Below are positions 41,894 through 50,203 of a DNA stretch of 64,000 nt, piece by piece. Where the stretch lies: positions 3,224,001 to 3,288,000 of the forward strand of contig CAWFMF010000004.1 of the NCBI GenBank assembly GCA_963816985.1, given 5' to 3'. Positions within the stretch are counted from its first letter, which is position 1. Each line of letters starts with the position of its first letter. Both the position numbers and the translations under genes were made by a program. This stretch comes from JAIVJM01 sp963816985 (GTDB lineage Bacteria; Acidobacteriota; Blastocatellia; Pyrinomonadales; Pyrinomonadaceae). Below the pieces are notes generated by a model. It was not told where the DNA came from. It saw only the letters and a program-made list of their open reading frames with translations, and searched no databases.

Positions 41894-42243
41894 AGTTCTT
41901 CCTCCGTCGTTCCTTCCAAAACCTTGGATTCTGTTCAGAGCGCACTCTGTCAACTTTACGGGCCGTCAGCGTGGGAGCGGGGCAAGCGCGCCGCGCGACG
42001 AATGCAAGAGGGGCGACCGAGAGACCGCACGTTTAACTGATACCCCTTGCCGAAAAAGACTGGGAAACGAAGCCCTTTACTTTCAAGACGCCGCCGAAGT
42101 TAGTTCGAGGATGTCTGTGGAGATTTCAATCTTTCTGGACTTCGATATAGCCAGTAAAGACCTAATTCTGCGGCGGTTTCAGAAAAGTGGAAGCGAATTT
42201 ACCGGCTTCCAGAAAAATTGTAAAGCTTTTTTTTGAAGGTAAA
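41894..42243. other. Upstream region of PEP-CTERM gene 1
   Basis: About 350 bases without a gene. A TTGACA -35-like box lies on the minus strand at 41948-41953 (plus TGTCAA), but no convincing -10 follows. AT-rich runs occur near 42215-42235. Confidence 0.4.
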
Positions 42244-42280
42244 GAGCCGGTAACCGAGGGTTTAGCCCCGGTTCCGGCTC
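42244..42280 (-). terminator. Terminator after PEP-CTERM gene 2
   Basis: GAGCCGG (42244-42250) pairs with CCGGCTC (42274-42280), with an inner AACCG/CGGTT pair. A- and T-rich sequence lies beyond it on the minus strand. Confidence 0.75.
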
Positions 42281-42319
42281 ACTTCAGCGGAAAGCGCTCG
42301 GCGTCGAATGTGTCCGGCG

Positions 42320-43066
42320 TCAGGCGCTCTCGCCGTCGTCATCCTTTTTGGCGGACTTCTTCCTCCCTCTACGAACCCTCGCGGCGACGCCAGCGAGGCC
42401 GGTGCCGAAGAGGAGCATCGTCATCGGTTCGGGGACGGCCTCGGCGGGACCCTGTCCGAGTTTGAAGTTGGTGAAGGAGCCCGTGTCGCTGCTGGTGCTG
42501 GCGAAGAGACCGAGCCGGAGGTTCGGGTTGGCATTGAAAGCCGCCTGCAACTGCGCGGCCTGCTGGGCGTTCAGCCCGAAGACCCTATCGCCCTTGCCCT
42601 GGCCGTTCTGCTCGTCGCCGAAGTCAATCGGGGCGGCGAGTGAGCCCTGGAAGAGAACCTCGCCGTTCGAGCCGTAGGCGGTCAGCACGAGTTCGTTCAA
42701 GAGCAGGTTATTGTCCGGGTCTTCCGTATCCATGAAGATGCGGATTCCGGCGGCGTTGGTAACGCCGATGTCGCTGAACGAGAGGGTCTTGGTGTGCTCG
42801 CCGTTCTTGGCGTCGCCAGACTTGATGTCGCCGCAGTCGAGACCCTTCTTCGTCTGCGTGCAGCCGTAGCTGACGCCCCCGGCGGCGTTCGTGCCGTTGC
42901 CCGGCGACTGGACGGAGAGGATGGACTCCGGCTTGTGGCCGACGCCGCCCTTCGGGGCTTCCTCGCCGGGCAGGAAAATGATGTCGGCGCGCGCCTCGCT
43001 GCTCGTGAGACCGACGAAGACCAACGCGGCGAGGCAGATGGCGAAGTGGGCGAAGAGTTTTCTCAT
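42320..43066 (-). CDS. PEP-CTERM sorted surface protein 2
   Basis: 248 residues from ATG 43066. Signal peptide about 1-28 (ending ARA). The mature domain has QSPGNGTNAAGGVSYGCTQTKKGLDCGDIKSG and a jelly-roll-like part (ILSVQSPG..., LVLTAYGSNGEVLFQGSL). The sorting signal is VPEPMTMLLFGTGLAGVAARVRRGRKK, followed by an acidic KDDDGESA tail that extends beyond the usual basic end. Middle member of the three-gene PEP-CTERM group. Confidence 0.9.
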   Translation of the reverse strand: MRKLFAHFAICLAALVFVGLTSSEARADIIFLPGEEAPKGGVGHKPESILSVQSPGNGTNAAGGVSYGCTQTKKGLDCGDIKSGDAKNGEHTKTLSFSDIGVTNAAGIRIFMDTEDPDNNLLLNELVLTAYGSNGEVLFQGSLAAPIDFGDEQNGQGKGDRVFGLNAQQAAQLQAAFNANPNLRLGLFASTSSDTGSFTNFKLGQGPAEAVPEPMTMLLFGTGLAGVAARVRRGRKKSAKKDDDGESA

Positions 43067-43143
43067 GGCGATCCTTGTCCTCCGAAACCTTGAAAGAGTG
43101 AAAAATGGCCGCGAATCCGACGGTTGAAACATCCATTTGTCGA

Positions 43144-43168
43144 ACGGGTTCGAATCCCGCGCCCGACA
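43144..43168. other. tRNA 3'-end-like fragment
   Basis: CGGGTTCGAATCCCG (43145-43159) is a T-arm with the invariant TTCGAAT loop, followed by acceptor-like GCCCGACA. No matching 5' acceptor, D-arm or anticodon arm exists upstream, so this is a fragment, not a gene. Such remnants can mark an integration site. Confidence 0.4.
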
Positions 43169-43234
43169 AGACCAAAGCAATTTTCCCCTGTGTCTTTAGT
43201 AAAGAGAGAATTTAGGGGGCCTTCCTCAAATTTG

Positions 43235-43299
43235 ACGCGAGAAAATCTGAAGGCCGGTCACGAATCAATGTCGTGACCGGCCTTCAGATTTTCTCGCGT
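43235..43299. terminator. 29-bp perfect hairpin after PEP-CTERM gene 3
   Basis: The 29-base arms 43235-43263 and 43271-43299 are perfect reverse complements around a 7-base loop. A T-run is built into the arm (ATTTTCTC). It follows the stop of the third PEP-CTERM gene on the minus strand. Confidence 0.85.
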
Positions 43300-43327
43300 A
43301 CTGGATGAGACTATCTAAACCCGCACT

Positions 43328-43957
43328 TTATTCTTTCGCCCCTTTACGACGACGGCGCACTTTGGCGGCGACGCCGGCGAGGCCAGTGCCGAAGAGGAGC
43401 ATCGTCATCGGCTCAGGGACGGGCGCGTTGGTGTTGCGGGCCACGTCGCTGTCGCCGCCGTTGACGGCTTGGAAGCGGGCGAAGATTGAGCGCGCAACTT
43501 GGTCAGCCGTGAGCCCGGCAAAATCACCCGTGACGACGAAAGTTCCGCTGCCGCCCGCAGCGATGCCGTTCGCCACCATGCCGCCGCCGAAGGTGTTGCT
43601 GTTGCTGTTGAGCAACGCGAGGTCGAAGTTGTCCGCAAAGTTCTGCGACCCGGCAGTCGGGTTCACGTCGAGCACCAATTTGTAATTAGCGTTGGGCGCG
43701 GAGTTGAGCGCGAACGAGCCGCGATTGCCGCTCAGGGAAAAGCCGATGTTCGTAATCGTCCCAGTCGCCCCGGCCTCGGTCGCGGTGTTGTTGATGGTGA
43801 AGGTGAAAGTGTTGCCGACGAGCGTGTAGTTGGTGACCGTCGCGTCCACGCCGGTTCCGTTAATGCTTGTCAGGATGACGGTATCGGCGCGGGCGACCGA
43901 AGTCAGAGCCAACATGACCATCGCGGCGGCGGTCGTGAGTAAAAGTCTGCGAATCAT
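43328..43957 (-). CDS. PEP-CTERM sorted surface protein 3
   Basis: 209 residues with AAGGGGATGAG before ATG 43957. Signal peptide about 1-24 (VARA). The mature part is Asn/Thr/Gly-rich beta sequence (TNIGFSLSGNRGSFALNSAPNANYKLVLDVNPTAG). The sorting signal VPEPMTMLLFGTGLAGVAAKVRRRRK is almost identical to that of gene 2 at protein and base level, although the mature domains differ. Confidence 0.93.
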   Translation of the reverse strand: MIRRLLLTTAAAMVMLALTSVARADTVILTSINGTGVDATVTNYTLVGNTFTFTINNTATEAGATGTITNIGFSLSGNRGSFALNSAPNANYKLVLDVNPTAGSQNFADNFDLALLNSNSNTFGGGMVANGIAAGGSGTFVVTGDFAGLTADQVARSIFARFQAVNGGDSDVARNTNAPVPEPMTMLLFGTGLAGVAAKVRRRRKGAKE

Positions 43958-44217
43958 TTTCGTCTCATCCCCTTAAATCAAGAGTTGTTGACCCCGAAAG
44001 TGCTTTGAAAAGCGGGGCCGGAGCGCTAGAGCACGGTTGACGAGAGTCTCGAAGCCTGTCGTGGCCTGCCCCGTCAGAGAGTCTTTTCTGTAACTCCTGA
44101 CGAAGAAAAACGAGCAATCGTGAAGTATTTCCAGAAACCGCGAGTGTGCGGGGAGGTTTAACAGAAGTCTGCCCGGAAGGTCAATCAAAAAGTGCAACTC
44201 TCTGTCAGTTCACGCCT

Positions 44218-45996
44218 TTAGCGCCTCCCGAAACGGAGCACGCGCGTGAAGCGCCCGACGACGGCGTGCGCTTCGGGCAGTCCCCACAAAGAGGTCAAGG
44301 CGAAGTAGAGCAGCCCGTAGGGCGTCAGGACGAGGGCGGCGACGAGAATGGGGTGGAGTCCCCCGACCAGAAGTTTGAGCCCCCAGCCGACGACGGCGCT
44401 CAGGATGGCCGCCGTCCAGAGCTTCGAGACGAACGAGAGTCCGAGGCCCGTCCGCCCGATCTGTTGGTTGAGCTTGCGCCGGAGGAGCACAAACTCTATC
44501 CACCCGGCCACGCCCGCCGAAGCCGTCAGGCCCACGACGCCCCAGCGCAGCTCGACGCCGAAGAGCGGCGGCAGGTAAAGGGCTGAGGCGTAGCCGAGCA
44601 CGACGGCGAGGGCGACGTGGAGGACGGCGAAGCGGAAGGGCGTCCGCGTGTCGTGCAGCGCGTAGAAGGTCGAGGCGTAGAGCCTGCCGAGCGTCGTCGG
44701 CAGAAGTCCGAGCGAGGAGCCGGCGAGGATGCCCCAGACGTAGAGGACGTCGTCGGCGGTGAACTTGCCCGTCCGGTAGAGCGCCCCGGCCATCACGTCG
44801 CCGAGCGCGACGAAGCCGACGAGCGAGGGGACGATGAAGAAAGAAATCTGCCGCAGCCCCGCGTCGAGGCGCGTGCGCAACTCGGCGGCGACCTCCGTGC
44901 GCTCGCCGATGGCGCTCGACATCGCGGGCAGCTCCGCCGCCGAGACCGCCATCCCGAAGAGGCTCACGGGCAGCGTGTAGAGGCTCTGCGTGAAGTTGAG
45001 CGCGGAGACCGCGCCGTTGCCGAGCAGGCTCGCGATCATCGCGTCCACGAAGGCGCTGATCTGCACCACGCCGCGGCTGACGAAGACGGGCAGGAAGTTG
45101 CGCACCACGGTTCTGACGCTCGTGTTCGACGTGTCGAGCGAGAGCCGCAGCCGCTTGAGCAGCCGGAGCACCGTCGGGAGCTGGACGAGGAACTGCAAGG
45201 CGCTCCCGGCGACCGAGCCCCACGCCGTGAATTCGGCGACCGAACCCCACACGCGCAAGTCCGTCGAAGCGACGTGGCTGACGGGGCTGCCCGACCACAC
45301 GAGCGCGACGATGATGGCGACGTTCCAGATGACGGGGGCGGTGTAGGAAAGAAAAAAGCGCCGGTAGCTGTTGAGCACGCCGAGGCACCACGCCGAGAGC
45401 ACGAGCAGCCCCGCGCCGGGGAAGAAGATTCTGATGAGCCTGAGCGTCAGCTCGCGCTTCTCCCCTTCAAATCCCGGCGTGATGATGTCGGTCAGGTAAG
45501 GGGCGGCGAAGACGCCGACGAGCACGAGCAGAGAGGTGACGAGGGCGAGGATCGAGAAGACGGCCCCGGCCACGCGCTCGGATTCCTCGCGGTCGCCCTT
45601 GGCGAGGAGCTTGGCGTAGACGGGGATGAAGGAGGCGGAGAGCGCGCCCTCGCCGAAGACGTTCTGGAGGAAGTTGGGAATTCGGAAGGCGGCGACGAAG
45701 GCGTCGTTCGCCGCCGAGGTGCCGAGGTAGTAGGCGAAGACGCGCTGGCGCAAGAGTCCGATGATACGGCTGATGAGGATGCCCGCGCCGACGAGAAACG
45801 CGCCGCGCTGCGTGCTCTCCGGCGCCGAGGGCTTGACCGTCTCAGGCGAAGTCTGGTCGGCGGGCGACTGTCCCGCGACGCTGCCGAGCTGGATGTTCTC
45901 CTCGCCCGCGACGACCGCCGCCTCTTCGTGTGCGGACTCAACTCCCGCTTGCTGTTCGTCCCCTGCGTCTTGCTTCATCGGCTGCTTGCGCTTCAT
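44218..45996 (-). CDS. murJ: Lipid II flippase MurJ
   Basis: 592 residues. MurJ moves lipid II across the inner membrane for peptidoglycan synthesis. About 14 membrane helices follow a hydrophilic N-terminal extension of ~60 residues (KQDAGDEQQAGVESAHEEAAVV). Family motifs include GAGILISRIIGLLRQRVFAYYLG, AFRIPNFLQNVFGEGALSASFIPVYAKLL and TLYTLPVSLFGMAVSAAELP. The extension is unusual but looks disordered. It is downstream of the NtrC-family regulator on the same strand, separated by 47 bases. Confidence 0.95.
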   Translation of the reverse strand: MKRKQPMKQDAGDEQQAGVESAHEEAAVVAGEENIQLGSVAGQSPADQTSPETVKPSAPESTQRGAFLVGAGILISRIIGLLRQRVFAYYLGTSAANDAFVAAFRIPNFLQNVFGEGALSASFIPVYAKLLAKGDREESERVAGAVFSILALVTSLLVLVGVFAAPYLTDIITPGFEGEKRELTLRLIRIFFPGAGLLVLSAWCLGVLNSYRRFFLSYTAPVIWNVAIIVALVWSGSPVSHVASTDLRVWGSVAEFTAWGSVAGSALQFLVQLPTVLRLLKRLRLSLDTSNTSVRTVVRNFLPVFVSRGVVQISAFVDAMIASLLGNGAVSALNFTQSLYTLPVSLFGMAVSAAELPAMSSAIGERTEVAAELRTRLDAGLRQISFFIVPSLVGFVALGDVMAGALYRTGKFTADDVLYVWGILAGSSLGLLPTTLGRLYASTFYALHDTRTPFRFAVLHVALAVVLGYASALYLPPLFGVELRWGVVGLTASAGVAGWIEFVLLRRKLNQQIGRTGLGLSFVSKLWTAAILSAVVGWGLKLLVGGLHPILVAALVLTPYGLLYFALTSLWGLPEAHAVVGRFTRVLRFGRR

Positions 45997-46043
45997 CCGC
46001 GGCGGTGAACTACCACTCGAACCGTGACGCGGGGGATGTCCCT

Positions 46044-47420
46044 TCAGAGGTTGTAGTCCTTAATCTTCGTCAGGAGCGTCTTGTAGCTCACGCCCAACTC
46101 TTCGGCGGCGCGCGTCTTGTTGCCGCCGTGCGCTTCGAGCGCGTCCGCAATCTTCCGCCGCTCGACGAGACTTACGACGCGCTCGACCGCTTCGTTCAGA
46201 CTGCCGCTCAAGTCCAAGTCCGCGCCCTTCTCGACTTCGCCCGCGCCGTGCGAGCCCGCGACGGGGAGGCCCAAGTCCGAGGGCGCAAGCGTCGGAGAGT
46301 CAGCGAGGATGCAGGCGCGCTCGATGGCGTTCTCCAACTCGCGGACGTTGCCCGGCCACGAGTGCGTGCGCAGGGCCGCGACCGCCGCTTCGCTCAGGAC
46401 GGCTTCGCGCTTGCGCATCTCCTTGCCGAACTGCGCGGCGAAATGTTTGGCGAGGAGCACCACGTCGTCGCCGCGCTCGCGCAAGGGGGGAATCTCGACG
46501 GGGAAGACGGCGAGGCGGAAGTAGAGGTCGCGGCGGAAGTCTCCGCGCTCGGCGGCTTCTTTGAGGTCGCGGTTGGTGGCGGCGACGATTCGCACGTCCA
46601 CGGCGACAGGCGCGCGACCGCCGATGCGGTCAACCGTCTTCTCCTCGATGGCGCGCAGGAGTTTGCTCTGCGCGCTCACGGGCAGGTCGCCTATCTCGTC
46701 GAGGAAGATGGTTCCGCCCGAAGCCAGCTCGAACTTGCCGGGGCGGCGCTCAGTCGCGCCCGTGAACGAGCCGCGTTCGTGGCCGAAGAGTTCCGACTCG
46801 ATGAGCGTTTCGGGGATGGCGGCGCAGTTGACGGCGACGAAGGCGCGGTCGCGCCGGGGCGAGAGGTGATGGACGGCGCGCGCGAACAACTCTTTGCCCG
46901 TGCCCGACTCGCCGAGCAGCAGGACGTTGGTGTCGGTCGTGGCGACGCGCTGCGTCTCGGAGACGGCGCGCTTGAGAGCGTCCGACTCGCCGATGATGCG
47001 CGGGAAGCCGTAGCGGCGCGACCACTCCTCGCGCAGCATGACGTTCTCTGTTCGGAGCCGCGCCTGTTCGAGCGCGCGCCCGACGAGCAGCAGCAGGTGG
47101 TTCGAGTCCACGGGCTTTTGCAGGAAGTCGTGCGCGCCGTCCTTCATCGCCTGCACGGCCTCGTCCACCGAGCCGTAGGCGGTCATCAGGACGACGGGCA
47201 CGTCCGGGTCTGCCGTCTTCGCCGCGCGCAGCACGTCGAGGCCGGAGCCGTGCGGCATCCGCAGGTCGGTGAGGACGAGTCGGAAGGGCGCGCGCTGTAG
47301 CTCCTGCGCCGCCGCGCGCGCGTCCTCGGCCTCGGCCACCGTGTAGCCGGAGTTCTCCAGCGTGAGGCGGAGGACGCGCCTCAAACTCTCCTTGTCTTCG
47401 ACGAGCAGGATGTCAGGCAT
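46044..47420 (-). CDS. Sigma54-dependent response regulator (NtrC/PilR family)
   Basis: 458 residues. Receiver domain (1-120) with phosphoacceptor Asp52 (LVLTDLRMP) and MTAYGS, then the AAA+ domain with GESGTGKELFARAVH (Walker A), the sigma54-contact loop ELFGHERGSFTGA (Ser in place of the usual Ala) and LDEIGDLP (Walker B), then a Fis-type HTH (NKTRAAEELGVSYKTLLTKIKDY). No sensor kinase is next to it. It sits directly downstream of the minor-pilin operon, which has a sigma54-type promoter, so a PilR-like role is likely; a PrsR-like role in PEP-CTERM control is the alternative. Confidence 0.95.
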   Translation of the reverse strand: MPDILLVEDKESLRRVLRLTLENSGYTVAEAEDARAAAQELQRAPFRLVLTDLRMPHGSGLDVLRAAKTADPDVPVVLMTAYGSVDEAVQAMKDGAHDFLQKPVDSNHLLLLVGRALEQARLRTENVMLREEWSRRYGFPRIIGESDALKRAVSETQRVATTDTNVLLLGESGTGKELFARAVHHLSPRRDRAFVAVNCAAIPETLIESELFGHERGSFTGATERRPGKFELASGGTIFLDEIGDLPVSAQSKLLRAIEEKTVDRIGGRAPVAVDVRIVAATNRDLKEAAERGDFRRDLYFRLAVFPVEIPPLRERGDDVVLLAKHFAAQFGKEMRKREAVLSEAAVAALRTHSWPGNVRELENAIERACILADSPTLAPSDLGLPVAGSHGAGEVEKGADLDLSGSLNEAVERVVSLVERRKIADALEAHGGNKTRAAEELGVSYKTLLTKIKDYNL

Positions 47421-47425
47421 AAAGA

Positions 47426-47514
47426 AACTCAGAAGTCAGAACGCTGAACGATGAACTGAAAACGACAGCTTCTTGTCTTCCAGTTCAGCGTTCAGCGTTC
47501 TGAGTTCATCGTTC
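47426..47514. repeat. Heptad inverted repeat, family A copy 4
   Basis: Left arm 47428-47462, right arm about 47478-47514. It lies between the pilin operon and the regulator gene. Confidence 0.9.
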
Positions 47515-47639
47515 GTTCGTGGCGGATGGTAGCGACGCGCGCGCGGGCGTGTCAAGGAGGGCGGCTTTAAAGAAGAGACGCGGGCCGTCGCACGTCTGGT
47601 GCGACGGCCCGCGCCGGGAGTTGTTGAAGGGGTCGCCGG

Positions 47640-48866
47640 TTATTTTTCCTGCACGCCGCGGACGCGGATGCCGAGCAACTTGAGCGCGTTGTCAACCTTG
47701 ACCGAGTCGTACTGGACGGTCGAGTTGCCGCCGCCGTTGGTCTGGAAGGTCGGGGCGAGGAAGGGGTGCTCCTCGTCGTTCTCGTCAGCCGGCCAAGTGC
47801 GGTCGAACTTGGCGACGACGATTGCGCCGAGGATGTCGCCGTTGCCGCCGCCGTTGCGCGTCATCGCGCCCTCGCCGAGGACGAGGATGATGCCGTTGAA
47901 GCTCGCGTTGCCGCTCATCGAGAGCGTCCCGGTGACGACCAAAAGGCCCGTGCCGTTGCGCAGGTCGGCGTCGCCGTCCACGAAGGTAAGCTGCGGGTCG
48001 GAGTCGCTCCCGTAGTCGTCCGGAGTGTCGGTGAAGTAGCGGTCGTTGGAGGCGGCGGTCGCCGCCAGTTCGATGAGCAGGGCGCGCGCCGAGTCAGCCG
48101 ACTGGAGCCACGGCATGAGGTCGGCGGACACGTCCGCGACCTTCTCGGCGTTGCCGGTGACGGTGTTCGGCTTGCTGCCGTTGATGGTGTTGGTGACCTG
48201 CGTCTTGTTCCCGCCGCAGGTCGTGCCGAAGATCGGGAGCGAGCCTTTCACGCCCGACGCGTCGTTGCCGTTGTACTCCTTGGCGTTGCTCTGGCCGATG
48301 GAGATGGTGTCGATGTCCGAGCAGTCCTCGGCCCCGCGCATGAGCAGCGTCGAGTTCGCCGTGAAGTCGAAGGACGAGCGGCTGACGAGCATTGAGAGTT
48401 GCTTGATGGAGCCGCGCGGGCCGTAGCCGGTCGAGGTGACGACCACGTTATCCGGGTCGCCGCCGTCGTCGACAACTCCGGGCGGGAGGCTGACGGTGAC
48501 GCTGTATGCGTTCGTCCCCAACGTCTTGGCCTGCTTCCCGTTGATCTCGTGGTTGTAGGAGAGCCACGCGTCGAGTGTCCCGCCGTCCGTGTCGAGGGCC
48601 GCGCGGAGGGTGGCCGGGTCGGCGTCGCCGTTCTCGACGTTGCCGCGCAGGACGTTCAAGGCCGACTGCAACCCGGCCTCGGCGGTGTAGTAAGCCTGCA
48701 TCTCGGCGGTCGAGCCGAAGGCGACGGCGACCGAGCCGCTCGTCTTGACGAGCAGCGCGCCGCCCACCAGCAGCAGCAGCGTCGAGATGAGCAGCGACGT
48801 GATGAGAGCCGCGCCGCGCTCGCCTTCGCGCCGGGTCGTTTGTTCGTTCGTGGGGTTGGTCTTCAT
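47640..48866 (-). CDS. PilX-like minor pilin/assembly protein
   Basis: 408 residues. The N-terminus GERGAALITSLLISTLLLLVGGALLVKTSGSVAVAFGSTAEMQAYYTAEAGLQSAL is the PilX_N pattern (hydrophobic helix, then the YYxAEAGL motif), without the E5 of major pilins. The large C-terminal domain is Gly/Asn/Asp-rich. It is the last of four pilin-type genes (50204-51292, then 49631, 48910 and this one) and likely forms part of the type IV pilus tip complex. Confidence 0.85.
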   Translation of the reverse strand: MKTNPTNEQTTRREGERGAALITSLLISTLLLLVGGALLVKTSGSVAVAFGSTAEMQAYYTAEAGLQSALNVLRGNVENGDADPATLRAALDTDGGTLDAWLSYNHEINGKQAKTLGTNAYSVTVSLPPGVVDDGGDPDNVVVTSTGYGPRGSIKQLSMLVSRSSFDFTANSTLLMRGAEDCSDIDTISIGQSNAKEYNGNDASGVKGSLPIFGTTCGGNKTQVTNTINGSKPNTVTGNAEKVADVSADLMPWLQSADSARALLIELAATAASNDRYFTDTPDDYGSDSDPQLTFVDGDADLRNGTGLLVVTGTLSMSGNASFNGIILVLGEGAMTRNGGGNGDILGAIVVAKFDRTWPADENDEEHPFLAPTFQTNGGGNSTVQYDSVKVDNALKLLGIRVRGVQEK

Positions 48867-48909
48867 CGGGAAGTCTCCTCGCCTCTGCGTCGCGGGTTGA
48901 CGGGGCTCT

Positions 48910-49605
48910 TCAGTATTTCGGCAGCGCGGTGTTGGTCAGCATCAGGGAGTTGCGCAGCGTGACGTCGGAGACGAGCTGCACGGTCGAAGCGGGCTGATAG
49001 CCCGGCGACGCCGGTTGCCCGACGGCGGGCAGCGTCGCGCAGACGACGAGCACGAGGTACTGCGCCTTGGCGGGCGTCGTGACCGCCGCCTTCGAGGCGT
49101 CGTCCACGTCGCAGGTGCCGGTCGTGTAGTCTTCCTTCTGGCCGTAGTAGCGGACTTTGAAGCTGTCCACGTTCTCGGCCAGCACGGTGCCGTTGGTGCT
49201 CGCGTCGCCGGCGGCGTCGAGCGTGTAGCGGACGAGCGATTTTTTGTTGGTGTTGGGGTTGTCGGCGAGCTGGAAGGAGACGATCTCGTCCGGGTCCCAG
49301 ACGTTGTTTTCGTTGTAGTCGGAGAGCACCGTCACGCCGGCTTCGCTCGACTGGGCGGCGAGGATGCCGTTGCTCTGGAGGCCGAAGCCGGAGTTGCTGA
49401 TCTCGCGCGTCATGGTGTTGAGCGCGCGCTGCGCGTCGGTGAGCGCGACGGTCTTCTTGTCCTCGCGCGTCCGCACCTTGAAGGACGCCGAGAGGAGCGT
49501 CGTCGCCATCGTCAGCACGGTGAGCGTGACGCCCATCGCGATGATCAGCTCGATGAGCGAGAAGCCGCCTTCGCCTTCGCGTCGCTGTCCGTTTGTCTGT
49601 CTCAC
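48910..49605 (-). CDS. PilW-like prepilin
   Basis: 231 residues. The prepilin peptidase motif GGFSLIELIIAMGVTLTVL is at about 13-31, with cleavage expected after Gly and E5 intact. The C-terminal domain carries GFGLQSNGILAAQS and CDVDDASK. It fits the PilW/PulJ class of minor pilins. It lies 25 bases downstream of the PilV-like gene. Confidence 0.88.
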   Translation of the reverse strand: MRQTNGQRREGEGGFSLIELIIAMGVTLTVLTMATTLLSASFKVRTREDKKTVALTDAQRALNTMTREISNSGFGLQSNGILAAQSSEAGVTVLSDYNENNVWDPDEIVSFQLADNPNTNKKSLVRYTLDAAGDASTNGTVLAENVDSFKVRYYGQKEDYTTGTCDVDDASKAAVTTPAKAQYLVLVVCATLPAVGQPASPGYQPASTVQLVSDVTLRNSLMLTNTALPKY

Positions 49606-49630
49606 GTTTTTGACTTCCTCCGCCTTCGCG

Positions 49631-50107
49631 TTAGCGGTTCGAACCGAGTTTGAGGGAGGCGCGCTGCGTTTCGAGGATGACCGGGTTGCCCGCCCACTTC
49701 TCGTGCGTGTTCTGCGGCGTCACCCGGACGACGATGTTCTTGAGCGTGTCCCTGCCGTCGTCGGCGTCGGTGTCAATGATCGTGACGGTCGTGACCACCG
49801 TGTAGTTGCGACCGGCGCTCTTAACGGTCGCGTTCTCGGAGGCGACGTTGTCGAAGGTGACGCTGCGGAGCCGCTCGACGCGCTGCTGCGCGACGGCCAT
49901 CGCCAGCGCACGCTCGCCCGCGCCCGTGTTGTAGTTGACCGAGTGCAGGAAGATTGCCGCCGCGCCGAGCCCGGCGACCATCATCATCGAGAGCGCGACG
50001 ACGACCTCCATCAACGTGAAGCCGCCCTGACCCGCCGCGCGGGACGAGCGCGACGGCCAACGCTTCTGCCCTCTTCCGTGACTTAAACTCATCTTCAGTC
50101 TCTCCAC
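49631..50107 (-). CDS. PilV-like prepilin
   Basis: 158 residues (ATG 50092 is an alternative start). The motif GQGGFTLMEVVVALSMMMVAGLGAAAIF has the Gly cleavage site and E5. PilV-like minor pilins help prime pilus assembly. The AVAQQRVERLRSVTFDNV segment after the helix is typical. Confidence 0.88.
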   Translation of the reverse strand: MERLKMSLSHGRGQKRWPSRSSRAAGQGGFTLMEVVVALSMMMVAGLGAAAIFLHSVNYNTGAGERALAMAVAQQRVERLRSVTFDNVASENATVKSAGRNYTVVTTVTIIDTDADDGRDTLKNIVVRVTPQNTHEKWAGNPVILETQRASLKLGSNR

Positions 50108-50203
50108 CGCAAAGTTACCGCTTGAAGTAAATCTCTCAGTCCTTCGGCGTCATGACGGGCGGGGGTGACGCCGAAGGAGCGGCGGCGTCACCCTCATCCG
50201 CTT

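Noticed and set aside
41948..41953. Sigma70 promoter of PEP-CTERM gene 1 on the minus strand
   Set aside because: A good TTGACA is present but no acceptable -10 box at 16-18 bases.
43100..43175. Complete tRNA gene upstream of PEP-CTERM gene 2
   Set aside because: Only the T-arm and 3' acceptor-like part are present; no 5' acceptor, D-arm or anticodon loop fits.
41894..44217. Sigma54 promoters before the PEP-CTERM genes, as in PrsR-controlled systems
   Set aside because: Searched upstream of all three genes on the minus strand; no GG-N10-GC box with flanking consensus was found.
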